From a virus: DNA of 64,000 nucleotides. The position numbers and the translations under genes were made by a program. Shown here piece by piece: positions 18,249 to 26,998 of the stretch. The stretch's first letter is position 1. Each line of letters starts with the position of its first letter. The stretch covers positions 1 to 64,000 of IMG/VR virus record IMGVR_UViG_3300033571_028151; one strand, 5' to 3'. A model generated the notes under the pieces. The model was given only the letters and a program-made list of their open reading frames with translations. It was not told the DNA's origin and ran no database searches.

Positions 18249-20895
18249 GGGTTTTCCTGCTTGTTTAATTCGCCGACACAACCATTTGCGCGCTTTAGCC
18301 GTTTTGGGGCTGTCGTTGGAAAAGCCGGTCTTCCCAGCAATTTTACAATGCCCGCATTGTCAGCAAAACACGCTTCACGTTTTCGATGATATTTTAACAG
18401 ACGGCCTGTGGTTGAACTGTACGGCCTGCTCAGCCCACGGGGATATCATAACGTTTGGGGCCAATATCTGGAATCTAAGTTTACCAAATACCCTCACAAA
18501 ATTCAGCGATTCCGGCATTATTACGGAAAACGACGCGAACAGGGTAATTGGCGATTATGACCGGGCTTTGGCTAAACAAAAAGCCGCTGAGAACTTCTGG
18601 TTCGACGCGGAATCTCAGGTCTGGAATCATGGCGATGACGTTATCGCCTGCCGGCTTAGAGAGTTTGGTGTCAGGAGTGAAATTGACGGATGTTACGGCC
18701 TTGTAGGGGTCGCGCACTATGACCAAATTGCAAAAGTTTGTGCGGAAATGGGAAGAGCGAAACCGCCTCGATTACGCGACGGTGGGGCCGCTCTTGTATT
18801 TCCTTTTTATGACCTGCCCGGAAGATTAACCGGGTTCTTGTTGTTGCAATACAACGACATCAACGAATCTAAGCAGGTGTTTATTGGGCTGTCCGGCTAC
18901 CGCCGGCAAAAACCCGAAGCCGGGTATTTTCTGCTCAAAGAAGTCATTGGCTCTGCGCCGGAAATGCTCAAAGGCACCCAGTTTGTGTCCGACGACCCGC
19001 TCTGGGTGCTGCAAACACAGTGCGATTATCTCGCGCGCCACATGCAGACCTTACCGCTGGCGGCCAGTTATAGCGGTCCAGAGGCCGAAAGTTACGGCGC
19101 AACATGGGCGGCATTACCAAACGGCGGCAGAATATTCCACGGCGCCGTAGCCACACCAGAACTCATCAGCCGCGCCTGCAACGCCAAGGGCTACGCCGCT
19201 GCGGTGCCGCCGTCCAACCGGGTCACAAAACCGTACGGTAAAGCCGTCGACCACGCAATCATGGGGCGGCTCAGCGCTATGCGCGTCAACGCCAAAACGT
19301 GGCAAAAAGCGTTAATTGACGCGACCATCGGTGTCAGCGAACTTAACGCGCAAGCGTTCATGCAGCGACTCACTGTGCCGCACGACAAACTTAGCCTGTT
19401 TCTTGAGCGGCACGCAGCACAGTTTTCAAAAGACTTTAAAGACCGCGTACTCGCCGCGGTCAAAATGTCGCTCGCTGCTCCGACCAGAACAGGTCGACGG
19501 CGAATCGTAATTGAGCGAGACACGGGGTGGTGGAATCAAATGGGGCAGCAAATATCAAATGCGCGGGTAACTATCGCCAAAGTGTTGCAAGCCGATACCG
19601 GCGACAAGATGTACTCCGGCAGCGTGTACATGGACAATCAAGAGTACACGTTTACAGACTCTGCCAAGCGAATTGAACGTATGGGTTTGTTGGCATATGC
19701 TGCGACAGTCATGGCGCCACACGGCAAGTTGGTCATTTTTGACCGCTCGTGGAACAGAAGCAGCCATATGATCGCGATGCAGTTGCGCCCGCCCAAACTC
19801 GTAAACGTGGCGACCAAGTCTGGGTGGGACGAAAATACGCACACGTTTCGCTTTGCCAAATACGAACTAACCCACGCCGGCGAAATACAGCCGGCACAAG
19901 GCTGGACGTCGCGCAAGACGGCCAAGGTGTTTCCAGAACCAGCGCCAATTGCACCGCTGCCGCTTCGCGACCTGTTGACGCCCGCCCATGAAAACTCGTT
20001 CGTGTGGGCGTTCACCGCCGCGGCGCTAGGCAACCTCGTCGCGCCGATTATGCGCAAAGACTATATCGCCACAGCAATTTCGTGCCAAAACTTCGACGTT
20101 GCCCAGCGCGTCGGCGAGGCCTTGGGTTGTGCCGGCGAACAAACGACAGTGCTCCAGCGCAAAAACTCGCATCACTTTTTAAATAGCATTACCGCAACCG
20201 CGACGTGGCCGGTTCTAGGCTACAGCGCGTTCAACGACGACGTGTTTAACCCGCACGTCCCGAAGTACTTTAATCGGCCGCTATTTTTACGGCTGCAACA
20301 ACCGCCGGCCACCAGCGGCCTCAGTTACGGCTGGCAGGCGATAAAAGCCGCGCCAACAAATCTGCAATACGACCTCGACCCGCTGCGGTACGTCTTGCCA
20401 GCGTACATTCAGCGCGCGTTAAAAAACCGGCTGAACATATTCAGCCGCGTAGACAACATCCACGCAACTGTGCTCAACGACTTACACGCGTGGATGAGCG
20501 AAACATACGGCGTAGCGTTCAATTTAGCGCACGCCCAAAGCCTCATGGCCTACGCCTCTTCTGCCCACACCGAACTCGCGCGCGAACTAAACAGAGCCAT
20601 TTCGGCCGAAAAACTAACGGTTTTACCGGTACCCAGAAATAGCCGGCAAACCAATGACTATATTTTACGCAAAAAAGACCATTGGTGGTTGAATCGACGG
20701 GCCATTGATCGTTATTTTTATACAGAGCGTAGCGTCGGCCCTAACTGGTTGGCGATAATAGATTTGCTGCAACAGGACGGCGTTTACGCGGGCGAAGAAG
20801 TCGTACACAATATGCAAGGCGTACTAGTTAACAAAGACTGGTGCGATCAATTTCTTATTCCGTCAGGAGAGTCGCTGGAAAAAGAGACTGGTTAA
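18247..20895 (+). CDS. Large protein with primase-type zinc finger
   Basis: An 882-residue protein. Residues 35-66 (C35-x2-C38 ... C58-x2-C61-x2-H64-G-D) closely match the CHC2-type zinc ribbon that primases use to read template DNA. The next 170 residues, including an LVFPFYD...RLTGFLL stretch, resemble the start of a DnaG/TOPRIM-type core. No Walker A motif is seen in the remaining 600 residues, where a primase-helicase would have one. It may be a diverged primase-helicase relative whose ATPase is lost. A GGAG ribosome site supports the ATG. A separate, complete TOPRIM primase lies at 59333. Confidence 0.65.
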   Translation: MGFPACLIRRHNHLRALAVLGLSLEKPVFPAILQCPHCQQNTLHVFDDILTDGLWLNCTACSAHGDIITFGANIWNLSLPNTLTKFSDSGIITENDANRVIGDYDRALAKQKAAENFWFDAESQVWNHGDDVIACRLREFGVRSEIDGCYGLVGVAHYDQIAKVCAEMGRAKPPRLRDGGAALVFPFYDLPGRLTGFLLLQYNDINESKQVFIGLSGYRRQKPEAGYFLLKEVIGSAPEMLKGTQFVSDDPLWVLQTQCDYLARHMQTLPLAASYSGPEAESYGATWAALPNGGRIFHGAVATPELISRACNAKGYAAAVPPSNRVTKPYGKAVDHAIMGRLSAMRVNAKTWQKALIDATIGVSELNAQAFMQRLTVPHDKLSLFLERHAAQFSKDFKDRVLAAVKMSLAAPTRTGRRRIVIERDTGWWNQMGQQISNARVTIAKVLQADTGDKMYSGSVYMDNQEYTFTDSAKRIERMGLLAYAATVMAPHGKLVIFDRSWNRSSHMIAMQLRPPKLVNVATKSGWDENTHTFRFAKYELTHAGEIQPAQGWTSRKTAKVFPEPAPIAPLPLRDLLTPAHENSFVWAFTAAALGNLVAPIMRKDYIATAISCQNFDVAQRVGEALGCAGEQTTVLQRKNSHHFLNSITATATWPVLGYSAFNDDVFNPHVPKYFNRPLFLRLQQPPATSGLSYGWQAIKAAPTNLQYDLDPLRYVLPAYIQRALKNRLNIFSRVDNIHATVLNDLHAWMSETYGVAFNLAHAQSLMAYASSAHTELARELNRAISAEKLTVLPVPRNSRQTNDYILRKKDHWWLNRRAIDRYFYTERSVGPNWLAIIDLLQQDGVYAGEEVVHNMQGVLVNKDWCDQFLIPSGESLEKETG

Positions 20896-20896
20896 T

Positions 20897-21241
20897 ATGA
20901 CTTACGTCGGATTGTTATTTTCTGGCTCGAACGTACGTAACCGTCGCGACGACAATTACGACGAAGATTTCATTGAAAAAGAGTGGGAATTCGTAAGCGA
21001 TGACAACGCCGACGAGGACGACGACGACGATGACGATTCAGATTTAAACATTCCAACGCCCAACTTTTATATCGACGACGACGAGGACGACGATGAAGAG
21101 TGGGAAGACGACGACGAAGAAGTAGAAGAGGACGAAGATTGGTCAGGCGACGACGACGATGACGAAGAAGATTGGGACGAAGAAGATGACGACCCTAGTT
21201 ATGAAGAAGATTTTGACGACAAAGACTACGACAAAAACTAA
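20897..21241 (+). CDS. Hyperacidic Asp/Glu-rich protein
   Basis: A 114-residue protein. After the first 30 residues it is almost only Asp and Glu, with scattered Trp and Tyr, so it must be disordered and very negatively charged. It starts 1 bp after the zinc-finger gene and probably shares its transcript. Such proteins can mimic DNA or bind basic proteins; that role is inferred. No family is recognised. Confidence 0.6.
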   Translation: MTYVGLLFSGSNVRNRRDDNYDEDFIEKEWEFVSDDNADEDDDDDDDSDLNIPTPNFYIDDDEDDDEEWEDDDEEVEEDEDWSGDDDDDEEDWDEEDDDPSYEEDFDDKDYDKN

Positions 21242-21243
21242 TA

Positions 21244-21711
21244 ATGCAAACATTTTTGCCTCTCCCGAGTTTTAGGAGATCGGCAAAATGCCTCGATAAC
21301 AAACGCCTTGGAAAACAACGCGTCGAGTGTAAGCAGATTTTGCTTTGCTGCGGCGTACCCATCGGCGAGCATAGGCCCGGCAAAAAAGGCTGGCAGCACC
21401 ACCCCGCTGTTTTGATGTGGGCTGGACACGAGATTGCGCTTCTGGTATACGCAATCGTAGTTTGCCGCGAATGGACGTCGCGGGGATTTAAGGATCGGCT
21501 AGAGAACGAGTTCGTAACGGCATACTCTCGGCTCCGGCCCACAATCGACGTCAACCGCTACCCCGCATGGTTCGGCTCGCCGGAACTGCACGCGTCTCAT
21601 CGCAGCAGTCTATTGCGCAAGGATTTGAGGCATTATTCCCAGTTCGGCTGGGATGACCCGATCTATCTCCCGTACTTTTGGCCCGTGCAAATAACACAAG
21701 AAGCCACATGA
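21244..21711 (+). CDS. Pyrimidine-dimer DNA glycosylase family protein
   Basis: A 155-residue protein matching the Pyr_excise (T4 endonuclease V-related, MSMEG_6728-like) family. The start MQTFLPLPSF, the block LDNKRLGKQRVECKQIL (residues 17-33), the HPAVLMW and CREW motifs, and the late SHRSSLLRKD block are all family landmarks. Members cut UV-induced dimers with glycosylase and lyase activity. E28 in the KRLGKQRVE block is the likely conserved acid. It begins 2 bp after the acidic gene and overlaps the next by 4 bp. Confidence 0.85.
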   Translation: MQTFLPLPSFRRSAKCLDNKRLGKQRVECKQILLCCGVPIGEHRPGKKGWQHHPAVLMWAGHEIALLVYAIVVCREWTSRGFKDRLENEFVTAYSRLRPTIDVNRYPAWFGSPELHASHRSSLLRKDLRHYSQFGWDDPIYLPYFWPVQITQEAT

Positions 21712-21947
21712 AAAAATATGAAAAACAGCAGCAAACGCATCTCGCGCTCGTCGACATATTTTGCGACGTGTGCGAAAAAAGTTGCAAAACAATACTCGAC
21801 GATTACGAATGCGCTACGCTCTGCGCTACATGGGGCTACACAAGTCGAAAAGACGGCGATACGTGCAGAATGGAGTTGTGCGAAGACTGTTTTGACGACG
21901 TAGTAAAATACATCAGCGCGTTGAAGCAACAAAAAATCAAACCGTAA
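21708..21947 (+). CDS. Small zinc-binding protein
   Basis: A 79-residue protein started at the ATG overlapping the previous stop (ATGA). Two CxxC-type pairs (CDVCEKSC and CEDCF) and a further CATLC suggest one or two zinc sites. The N-terminus is basic. No specific family. The tRNA-Thr gene starts 8 bp after its stop, so the two are likely cotranscribed. Confidence 0.75.
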   Translation: MKKYEKQQQTHLALVDIFCDVCEKSCKTILDDYECATLCATWGYTSRKDGDTCRMELCEDCFDDVVKYISALKQQKIKP

Positions 21948-21955
21948 ACACATTA

Positions 21956-22028
21956 GCCGGTGTAACTCAGTTGGTAGAGTAGCAGTTTTGTAAACTGCCT
22001 GTCGTCGGTTCGACTCCGACCACCGGCT
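21956..22028 (+). tRNA. tRNA-Thr (TGT)
   Basis: The cloverleaf has acceptor GCCGGTG/CACCGGC, anticodon stem GCAGT/ACTGC and loop TTTGTAA giving anticodon TGT, and a T arm with TTCGACT loop. CCA is not encoded, unlike the tRNA at 16573. It reads ACA codons, which are frequent in the surrounding phage genes. Confidence 0.93.
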
Positions 22029-22049
22029 TTGCCCTAATGGAACCGCAAC

Positions 22050-22271
22050 ATGAAACGATACCACGAAGAAAAACACATTATCGACCGGCGCCGCGAAGAA
22101 TCGCGGCAGATCAACGGATACGAATACGACAAGCCCGGTAGGTTTCGAAAAACACATAACGGATGCAACAAGGCGTCGTGCCAGTTGTGCCACCCAGAAA
22201 AATTTCCGAAACGTATTCCAACAGCAAAAGAACTTCAGGCAAAGAAAGACCTAAAAAACTATGACAAATAA
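22050..22271 (+). CDS. Small basic Cys/His protein
   Basis: A 73-residue basic protein with a compact GCNKASCQLCHPEKFPKR motif (residues 38-55) that looks like a single zinc knuckle, flanked by Lys/Arg-rich helices. It starts 21 bp after tRNA-Thr and overlaps the next gene by 11 bp. Likely nucleic-acid or ribosome binding by composition; not assigned. Confidence 0.7.
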   Translation: MKRYHEEKHIIDRRREESRQINGYEYDKPGRFRKTHNGCNKASCQLCHPEKFPKRIPTAKELQAKKDLKNYDK

Positions 22272-22578
22272 CTTTGTTGCCGCAATCAATGCCGCCGCTA
22301 GAAATCTTGCCGACGCTGTCGCGCACGAACAGGCGCTTGAAGACGCGCGGGCAAACGTCAAGTTGACGGCAATTGAGCGCATCATGAAAGCCGGTGACAA
22401 TTCGTTTACCGGCAAGCCGCACTCGTTTTCGTCTGCCGAGGCGGTCGTAAACACAGACAGCGAGTATCAGACGTATCTTGAGCGGCAGCGCGACGCCGTG
22501 CGGGCGCGCATTCTCGCCAAGGGCGCGTATGACGCGGCCATTGCCGCTGCGCGGTTAGAGGCGGCGAACGTTGTTTGA
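22261..22578 (+). CDS. Ala-rich helical hypothetical protein
   Basis: A 105-residue, Ala/Glu/Arg-rich protein that is helical throughout. There are no cysteines or membrane segments. It overlaps both neighbours by about 10 bp, as is typical of this chain of small coupled genes (21244-23324). Function unknown. Confidence 0.65.
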   Translation: MTNNFVAAINAAARNLADAVAHEQALEDARANVKLTAIERIMKAGDNSFTGKPHSFSSAEAVVNTDSEYQTYLERQRDAVRARILAKGAYDAAIAAARLEAANVV

Positions 22579-23014
22579 CGACAGCGACTACAGCGACACC
22601 GACGCGCGGTTTGAACTCAGCACTATTCCAGCAGTGCGCGACGCCGCGCTGATTATGTACGGGCGATTTATCTCTCGGCTAAACGAAACACCCGCAAACG
22701 ACGACGAAGCAAAGACAAAGCATCAGTATTTGTCGTTACAGGAGGCCGAGAATATTGTCCGAGAGCACAGTTTTGTGAGCGATGACGGTTACGCCGTTGG
22801 CGGTGACACGAAAGAAGAAGCCAAGAAAAAGATAAATGAACTGCTCGCCGCGCTCATGGATCGCATTATGTCGAACGTCTTGCAAGAAGGCGTAAAACAA
22901 AACCTGCTAGACTGCCAGTATGACGTAGACAATAACGATTTTACATTCTCCGTTACCGACGAGGGGAAGCAGAAAGTTGACGAAATCAGACACGCAAGAG
23001 AAAACAATAGTTGA
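22571..23014 (+). CDS. Hypothetical acidic protein, TTG start
   Basis: A 147-residue protein that uses TTG at 22571, overlapping the end of the preceding gene. It has an acidic helical N-terminus and a beta-rich end. I see no family. It is part of a four-gene overlapping chain between tRNA-Thr and the terminase gene. Confidence 0.65.
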   Translation: MFDDSDYSDTDARFELSTIPAVRDAALIMYGRFISRLNETPANDDEAKTKHQYLSLQEAENIVREHSFVSDDGYAVGGDTKEEAKKKINELLAALMDRIMSNVLQEGVKQNLLDCQYDVDNNDFTFSVTDEGKQKVDEIRHARENNS

Positions 23015-23324
23015 AGCCGTAGCCGAAGAAATCAAAAAGTTTGAAGCCGTCCAAAAAAAGTACAGGGAGTTCGGCGCCTACGACACTGAGCCAGACGGCG
23101 TTTTTCAGAAAATTGTAGACGACGCGGTAAAAGGTAGTGCACCGGCCATTCCGCGCGACGGAGAAAATTGGCAACTGTACGCGAGCAGCATGGACTGTTC
23201 GGAGGCTGCGAACGCGTTGCACGATCAGGCGTTGGCAGTCGTTCGAGCAATCGAGAGTTGCCCAATTCGCGACATCGCCCGTCTTCGTGCAAAATTAAAA
23301 GACTACTGCTGGCGGTTGTATTAA
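22977..23324 (+). CDS. Hypothetical helical protein convergent with TerL
   Basis: A 115-residue protein with a TTG start and an overlap of 38 bp with the previous gene. It is helical throughout, with Lys/Glu-rich N-terminus and Cys residues near 74 and 94. The TAA stop and the stop of the terminase gene on the other strand share TTAA at 23321-23324. Function unknown. Confidence 0.65.
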   Translation: MTKSDTQEKTIVEAVAEEIKKFEAVQKKYREFGAYDTEPDGVFQKIVDDAVKGSAPAIPRDGENWQLYASSMDCSEAANALHDQALAVVRAIESCPIRDIARLRAKLKDYCWRLY

Positions 23325-25246
23325 TAACCGCCAAAGTAACTGTTGCCGATAGAGTCGTCGGCCCAGTCAATGTCGCGTTCTTGTGCCACCTGTTTTGCGG
23401 TAATCCGCCCGACGCCGGCCAGTTGCGCAAAATTAGGCCACGCTTGGCACACGTGCCACAACGCGCACGCACCAAGATTGACAGCCTGCGCAAAGTCGTC
23501 AGTCAGCAGCGTGTTGCGCGTAATAGTATAGATGTCGCCGCCAAGTCGCGACTCTGTCTTGTTTTCGACCAACGCCAGAAAGTCAGCAACAATTCCGGGC
23601 GCATCTTGCGATGACCAGTCGTATTGAAAAAATCGCAGTTGTTTCATTTTGATCGCTTGGCATGTGTACAGCAGACTGCGCGTCTTGTCGAGGCTGTAAT
23701 GCTGCCGATGATTAATCGGTGTCGGCTCTTTGTAGACAATGATGTCTTGCGCTGCTGAGCGGACGAGACGCATTGCCATGACGCGGTCAAGATTGAAACC
23801 GGCCTGCACCATCACCGTCTCGCGCACGGTGCCGGCGCCGGTATAGTCGTGGGCTACAAGATCGCACTTAAACTTGTTGCACCACTTCATGCACTCGATG
23901 GCTTCCTGCAAATGATCACCGCCGATGAGCAGGCGTTTGCCCCACAACACATCGATTCTGCCGTCTGGTAAAAAACCCATCACGGCAATCGCGGTGAAAC
24001 TAACGCCTTCTTCGCCGCCACCGCCCCAGTCGATTGCCAAGACGCGGTGCCGGTACTTCATCAGGTTTTGATAGCATTGTGGGTCTGGTTCTTTCTTGTT
24101 CTCCCACTTCAACAAGCACGCGCCCTTTAAATCAGTCTCACTGACGAGTTTTTGACCAGTGTCAATACTCTCGCCCATGACTTCGTTGTAGAACTGGGCC
24201 TGCGTCATGTTGCCAAAGCCTTCGCGCTTCAACAGCAGCGTCGTCCACTTGTCGGGATCGGAGAAGTGCAGCGGCAAGATAATCTGCGGAACGTGGTAGC
24301 CGGCAAACTGCCAACGCCGCTCAGGATAGCGATGCACCCACCGACCGTGCCGCGGGCTGATGGGTTTTTGACACTTTGCGCACACGGTGCCGGGATACTT
24401 CTCGCTAATGTGCGGCGACCACGGGCCAATCATCGCGTCAAGATCGTGTTCGAGCGCCGGGATGTTCCAGTGCCGGCACGAGTGACACGGTATAAACCAT
24501 TCCGCTTGCGACGAACGTTTATACAAACCGTAAATTAAATTGTCGAAGGTCTTCGGCGTTCCTGTGAAATACATGGTCCCCCATTTGGAGTACGACATGG
24601 TTTCTTGAATGATAGGAACGTGATCGGGGTCCATGTCCTGCACTTCGTCGATGCACACACGGTCAGCAGACACACCACGGACGCGGTCAGCGTCAAGCAA
24701 CGCAAATGAGAACAACATCATTGAGTTGTTTTTGAACGAACGTTGCAGAACTGAGTTTTCGGTCGTCGTGCCTGACCATAACACCTTTACTGGTGATTGA
24801 TCGATGAAAGGTCGGACATAGTTATTTGAAAACCGACGAATCTGCTCGTACAACGGCGTGATGAACAACGTTTTGAAAAACGGAATGGAGTTCGCCACCA
24901 CAACGCCGTGCGCGGCCAGACTCGTAGACTTCGACACCTGACGGCCCGTGCACCACACCTGATTCTTCGGTGTCAGGCAACGAAAAAGTGGGGAAAACGG
25001 GTAGTGATTATCTAGAGTGTACGGCTTACCGTTTAGGTTCAACACCAACGGCAGTAGCGGCTCTAAAGACGAAAATACACGTTGCTGCGCAAGAGCACCT
25101 AACACGCGACAGCGTGCTTGCGCGGCTTTCTGATCCGTGGCGTTAATCGACGCCAGTTCTTCCAGCAGCGACCGAACGCCAAGATTCGCGACTTCGATCG
25201 CTGCTGTGTTATTTGCAGGCAAGTCCTGCGTACTATTAGGTGCCAT
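23321..25246 (-). CDS. terL: Terminase large subunit
   Basis: The 641-residue packaging motor ATPase and nuclease pumps phage DNA into the prohead and cuts it. Visible are a Walker A-like GRQVSKST (residues 101-108), Walker B VCIDEVQD (197-204), the coupling motif TGTPKT (228-233) and the RNase H-like nuclease acids D406 (AIDWGG), D467 (HDYTGAG) and D583/D584. An inserted zinc-type segment (C254/C257 and C289/C292) lies between the ATPase and nuclease, as in some large-phage terminases. It is the only virion-assembly enzyme on the minus strand here, far from the fibre locus. The start abuts the divergent gene at CATATG. Confidence 0.92.
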   Translation of the reverse strand: MAPNSTQDLPANNTAAIEVANLGVRSLLEELASINATDQKAAQARCRVLGALAQQRVFSSLEPLLPLVLNLNGKPYTLDNHYPFSPLFRCLTPKNQVWCTGRQVSKSTSLAAHGVVVANSIPFFKTLFITPLYEQIRRFSNNYVRPFIDQSPVKVLWSGTTTENSVLQRSFKNNSMMLFSFALLDADRVRGVSADRVCIDEVQDMDPDHVPIIQETMSYSKWGTMYFTGTPKTFDNLIYGLYKRSSQAEWFIPCHSCRHWNIPALEHDLDAMIGPWSPHISEKYPGTVCAKCQKPISPRHGRWVHRYPERRWQFAGYHVPQIILPLHFSDPDKWTTLLLKREGFGNMTQAQFYNEVMGESIDTGQKLVSETDLKGACLLKWENKKEPDPQCYQNLMKYRHRVLAIDWGGGGEEGVSFTAIAVMGFLPDGRIDVLWGKRLLIGGDHLQEAIECMKWCNKFKCDLVAHDYTGAGTVRETVMVQAGFNLDRVMAMRLVRSAAQDIIVYKEPTPINHRQHYSLDKTRSLLYTCQAIKMKQLRFFQYDWSSQDAPGIVADFLALVENKTESRLGGDIYTITRNTLLTDDFAQAVNLGACALWHVCQAWPNFAQLAGVGRITAKQVAQERDIDWADDSIGNSYFGGY

Positions 25247-25453
25247 ATGCGCGATTATGACGGTCGGATAATTGTGCCTTACGAACAGCCCGGTAACAGA
25301 AACTTACCAGATGACGAGCCTGAATTGCAGTGGTTGGAAGATGGCGTCAACTACTTGTGCGGGTTAGTCTTTGAAGTAGTTTCCAAAACTTTTGTTTTGC
25401 TCATACTTACCGGCGTTCGTTTATTTCAAGCGTACCGCGAATGGCGGGCGTAG
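25247..25453 (+). CDS. Small membrane protein divergent from TerL
   Basis: A 68-residue protein starting immediately beside the terminase start within the palindrome CATATG. The N-terminal 35 residues are polar and the C-terminal part is a strong transmembrane helix (VSKTFVLLILTGVRLF). No clear ribosome site is seen, so expression may be weak or leaderless. Unknown function. Confidence 0.6.
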   Translation: MRDYDGRIIVPYEQPGNRNLPDDEPELQWLEDGVNYLCGLVFEVVSKTFVLLILTGVRLFQAYREWRA

Positions 25454-25464
25454 TTCCGACGTGC

Positions 25465-25497
25465 AGCGGCGAGTATACTAAACAGTATCTTGCCGCT
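25465..25497 (+). promoter_or_regulatory. Strong leader hairpin before the gene at 25513
   Basis: AGCGGCGAG-ACT arms (25465-25479) pair with 25484-25497 to make a 14-bp stem with one bulged T, one G-U pair and an AAAC loop. It ends 6 bases before the GGAG ribosome site. It could be a processing site or a translation control element; no T-run follows, so it is unlikely to be a simple terminator. Confidence 0.45.
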
Positions 25498-25512
25498 GTA
25501 TTGGAGTACACT

Positions 25513-25743
25513 ATGCCACAATTCGGAAAAAGCGCAAAACTCTACATGGAGCGCCGACTGCCTGCGTACCAGAATACGTTGCGCGGCCCGGCTCCTCAAG
25601 CGTACCTGCCCGATAACCCTGTAAATCATCTAAAATTAGAGGCACCATTGCCCCTGCCCAAATTCCTGTACGCACGAAAGTACGTCGACGGAGGAAAGAC
25701 GCAACCATGGCCTAGCGGGGTTTGCACAGAATGTGATCAATGA
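25513..25743 (+). CDS. Hypothetical protein, Pro-rich
   Basis: A 76-residue protein with ATG at 25513, 6 bases after GGAG. The sequence is Pro/Tyr-rich with a CTEC pair at the C-terminus. It overlaps the next gene by 4 bp. No known family. Confidence 0.65.
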   Translation: MPQFGKSAKLYMERRLPAYQNTLRGPAPQAYLPDNPVNHLKLEAPLPLPKFLYARKYVDGGKTQPWPSGVCTECDQ

Positions 25744-25931
25744 GTGACAGCCCAGACGTCAACAAGACTTTTGTTCAGATCGCCGCGTTTGTTCTAGCCG
25801 GCGGTCTGATTAGTTCATACACTGTTGGCGGCTACAGCATGCTGGCGGCGCTTGTCGCTTGCTATTTTATGCTGGTCGCTACCAATGCTATTAAACGCGG
25901 AGAAAATTCCCGCAAGCGAAAGGGTTCATAA
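25740..25931 (+). CDS. Small two-helix membrane protein
   Basis: A 63-residue protein with two hydrophobic segments (residues about 9-27 and 33-50) and a Lys/Arg-rich tail, the topology of many phage holins. It sits directly before another membrane protein, but no endolysin is recognisable in the window. Holin is therefore only one possibility. Confidence 0.65.
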   Translation: MSDSPDVNKTFVQIAAFVLAGGLISSYTVGGYSMLAALVACYFMLVATNAIKRGENSRKRKGS

Positions 25932-26282
25932 ATGAACGCGCTCGACTTCGTTGCAGTCGTGTTTGCTTCCGGCGCAATCATCGAGGTCTGGCACAAGGGT
26001 TCCATATTTGAAACCGCCCGCGCGTACGTGCAGGCGTGGCAGGACGTCTCAGCGCCGGAGTCGGCAAAGGGTCGCCTGTGGGAACTCATTATGTGCCCGT
26101 TTTGCAAGAGTTATCATATCCCAATCTACTTGTTCCTGCTCCTCTTGGCAGGCGACACGTTCGGCGGTACGATAGCCGCACTCGTTCGCGTCGTGGTGTA
26201 CGGTTTGGCCGCAACACGAATCGGAAACTTAATCGACGGCCTTGTGCCGAGCCGAATGCGATACGATCCCCCCATCCTTTAA
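25932..26282 (+). CDS. Membrane protein with CPFC motif
   Basis: A 116-residue protein with an N-terminal hydrophobic helix and two further ones after the motif MCPFCKSYHIP (residues 54-64). The layout, LLxCPFC then a membrane pair, recalls the DUF1360-type small membrane proteins; this is by memory and not certain. It follows the preceding gene with no gap. Confidence 0.65.
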   Translation: MNALDFVAVVFASGAIIEVWHKGSIFETARAYVQAWQDVSAPESAKGRLWELIMCPFCKSYHIPIYLFLLLLAGDTFGGTIAALVRVVVYGLAATRIGNLIDGLVPSRMRYDPPIL

Positions 26283-26295
26283 TTTGGAGAAAAGC

Positions 26296-26694
26296 ATGGA
26301 AGCCCAACCGGCCCCAGCCACTGAAAACGCAGCCGTTCAAACTCGTTTACCGTTTGACGCCGAGTTTTTCAAACTCGTAGAAGCGTTCACAGTTGAAGCG
26401 CTGACCAAGGTGCCGGAACTGCACGGAATTGCACTCATCCCGCTCTGGGTCAACCAGCCCGAAAACGCTCCGTCTGGTTTGCTGCGGCTTCGCGATGCGA
26501 CGCCGCCGTACATGGCGAGCCTGCTGCGCCTGCTGACACGCCTCGCGGCGTTCAACGTAGAAGTCAACCGAGACCTGATTAATCAGATCAAGATGTTTGA
26601 CACGTACGCGGCGCAACTGGCCGAAACAATCAAAGAACGCACAGAGACCATCAACAATTTGCCAAAGCAAGACAATCCAACAACAAATGGATAA
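26296..26694 (+). CDS. Hypothetical helical protein
   Basis: A 132-residue protein from the ATG at 26296, with GGAGA 7 bases upstream. The second half is a long amphipathic, probably coiled-coil helix. There is no known family. It overlaps the next gene by 8 bp. Confidence 0.7.
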   Translation: MEAQPAPATENAAVQTRLPFDAEFFKLVEAFTVEALTKVPELHGIALIPLWVNQPENAPSGLLRLRDATPPYMASLLRLLTRLAAFNVEVNRDLINQIKMFDTYAAQLAETIKERTETINNLPKQDNPTTNG

Positions 26695-26998
26695 GACGAA
26701 GATTGCGCCAAATACAGATATTGAAATCGTCGCGTCCCAGCAGGGCGTAGCGCGCATTTTGGCGGCGCAATACGCGCACATGAGTTCAGACGAGGCAAAG
26801 GCCGCGCTGGCGCGGACAAATAACCCTGTCTGGTCTAACGACGAACTCATGGAAGTTTTCGAAGTTTCGCACTTCGATCCGCCGTATGTGCATGTAATTA
26901 AAAAGGCCGACGGCACCCGCGGCACCGTGGCCTTCATCGACACGCCGCGACTTTATTTTGCGTTTCAGGAAGAAACCAATGACGCAAGAACGCCGTGA
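26687..26998 (+). CDS. Hypothetical protein
   Basis: A 103-residue protein with a helical N-terminus and a beta-rich C-terminus. The start is at 26687, overlapping the gene before; the end overlaps the next by 20 bp. No motif is recognised. Confidence 0.65.
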   Translation: MDKTKIAPNTDIEIVASQQGVARILAAQYAHMSSDEAKAALARTNNPVWSNDELMEVFEVSHFDPPYVHVIKKADGTRGTVAFIDTPRLYFAFQEETNDARTP

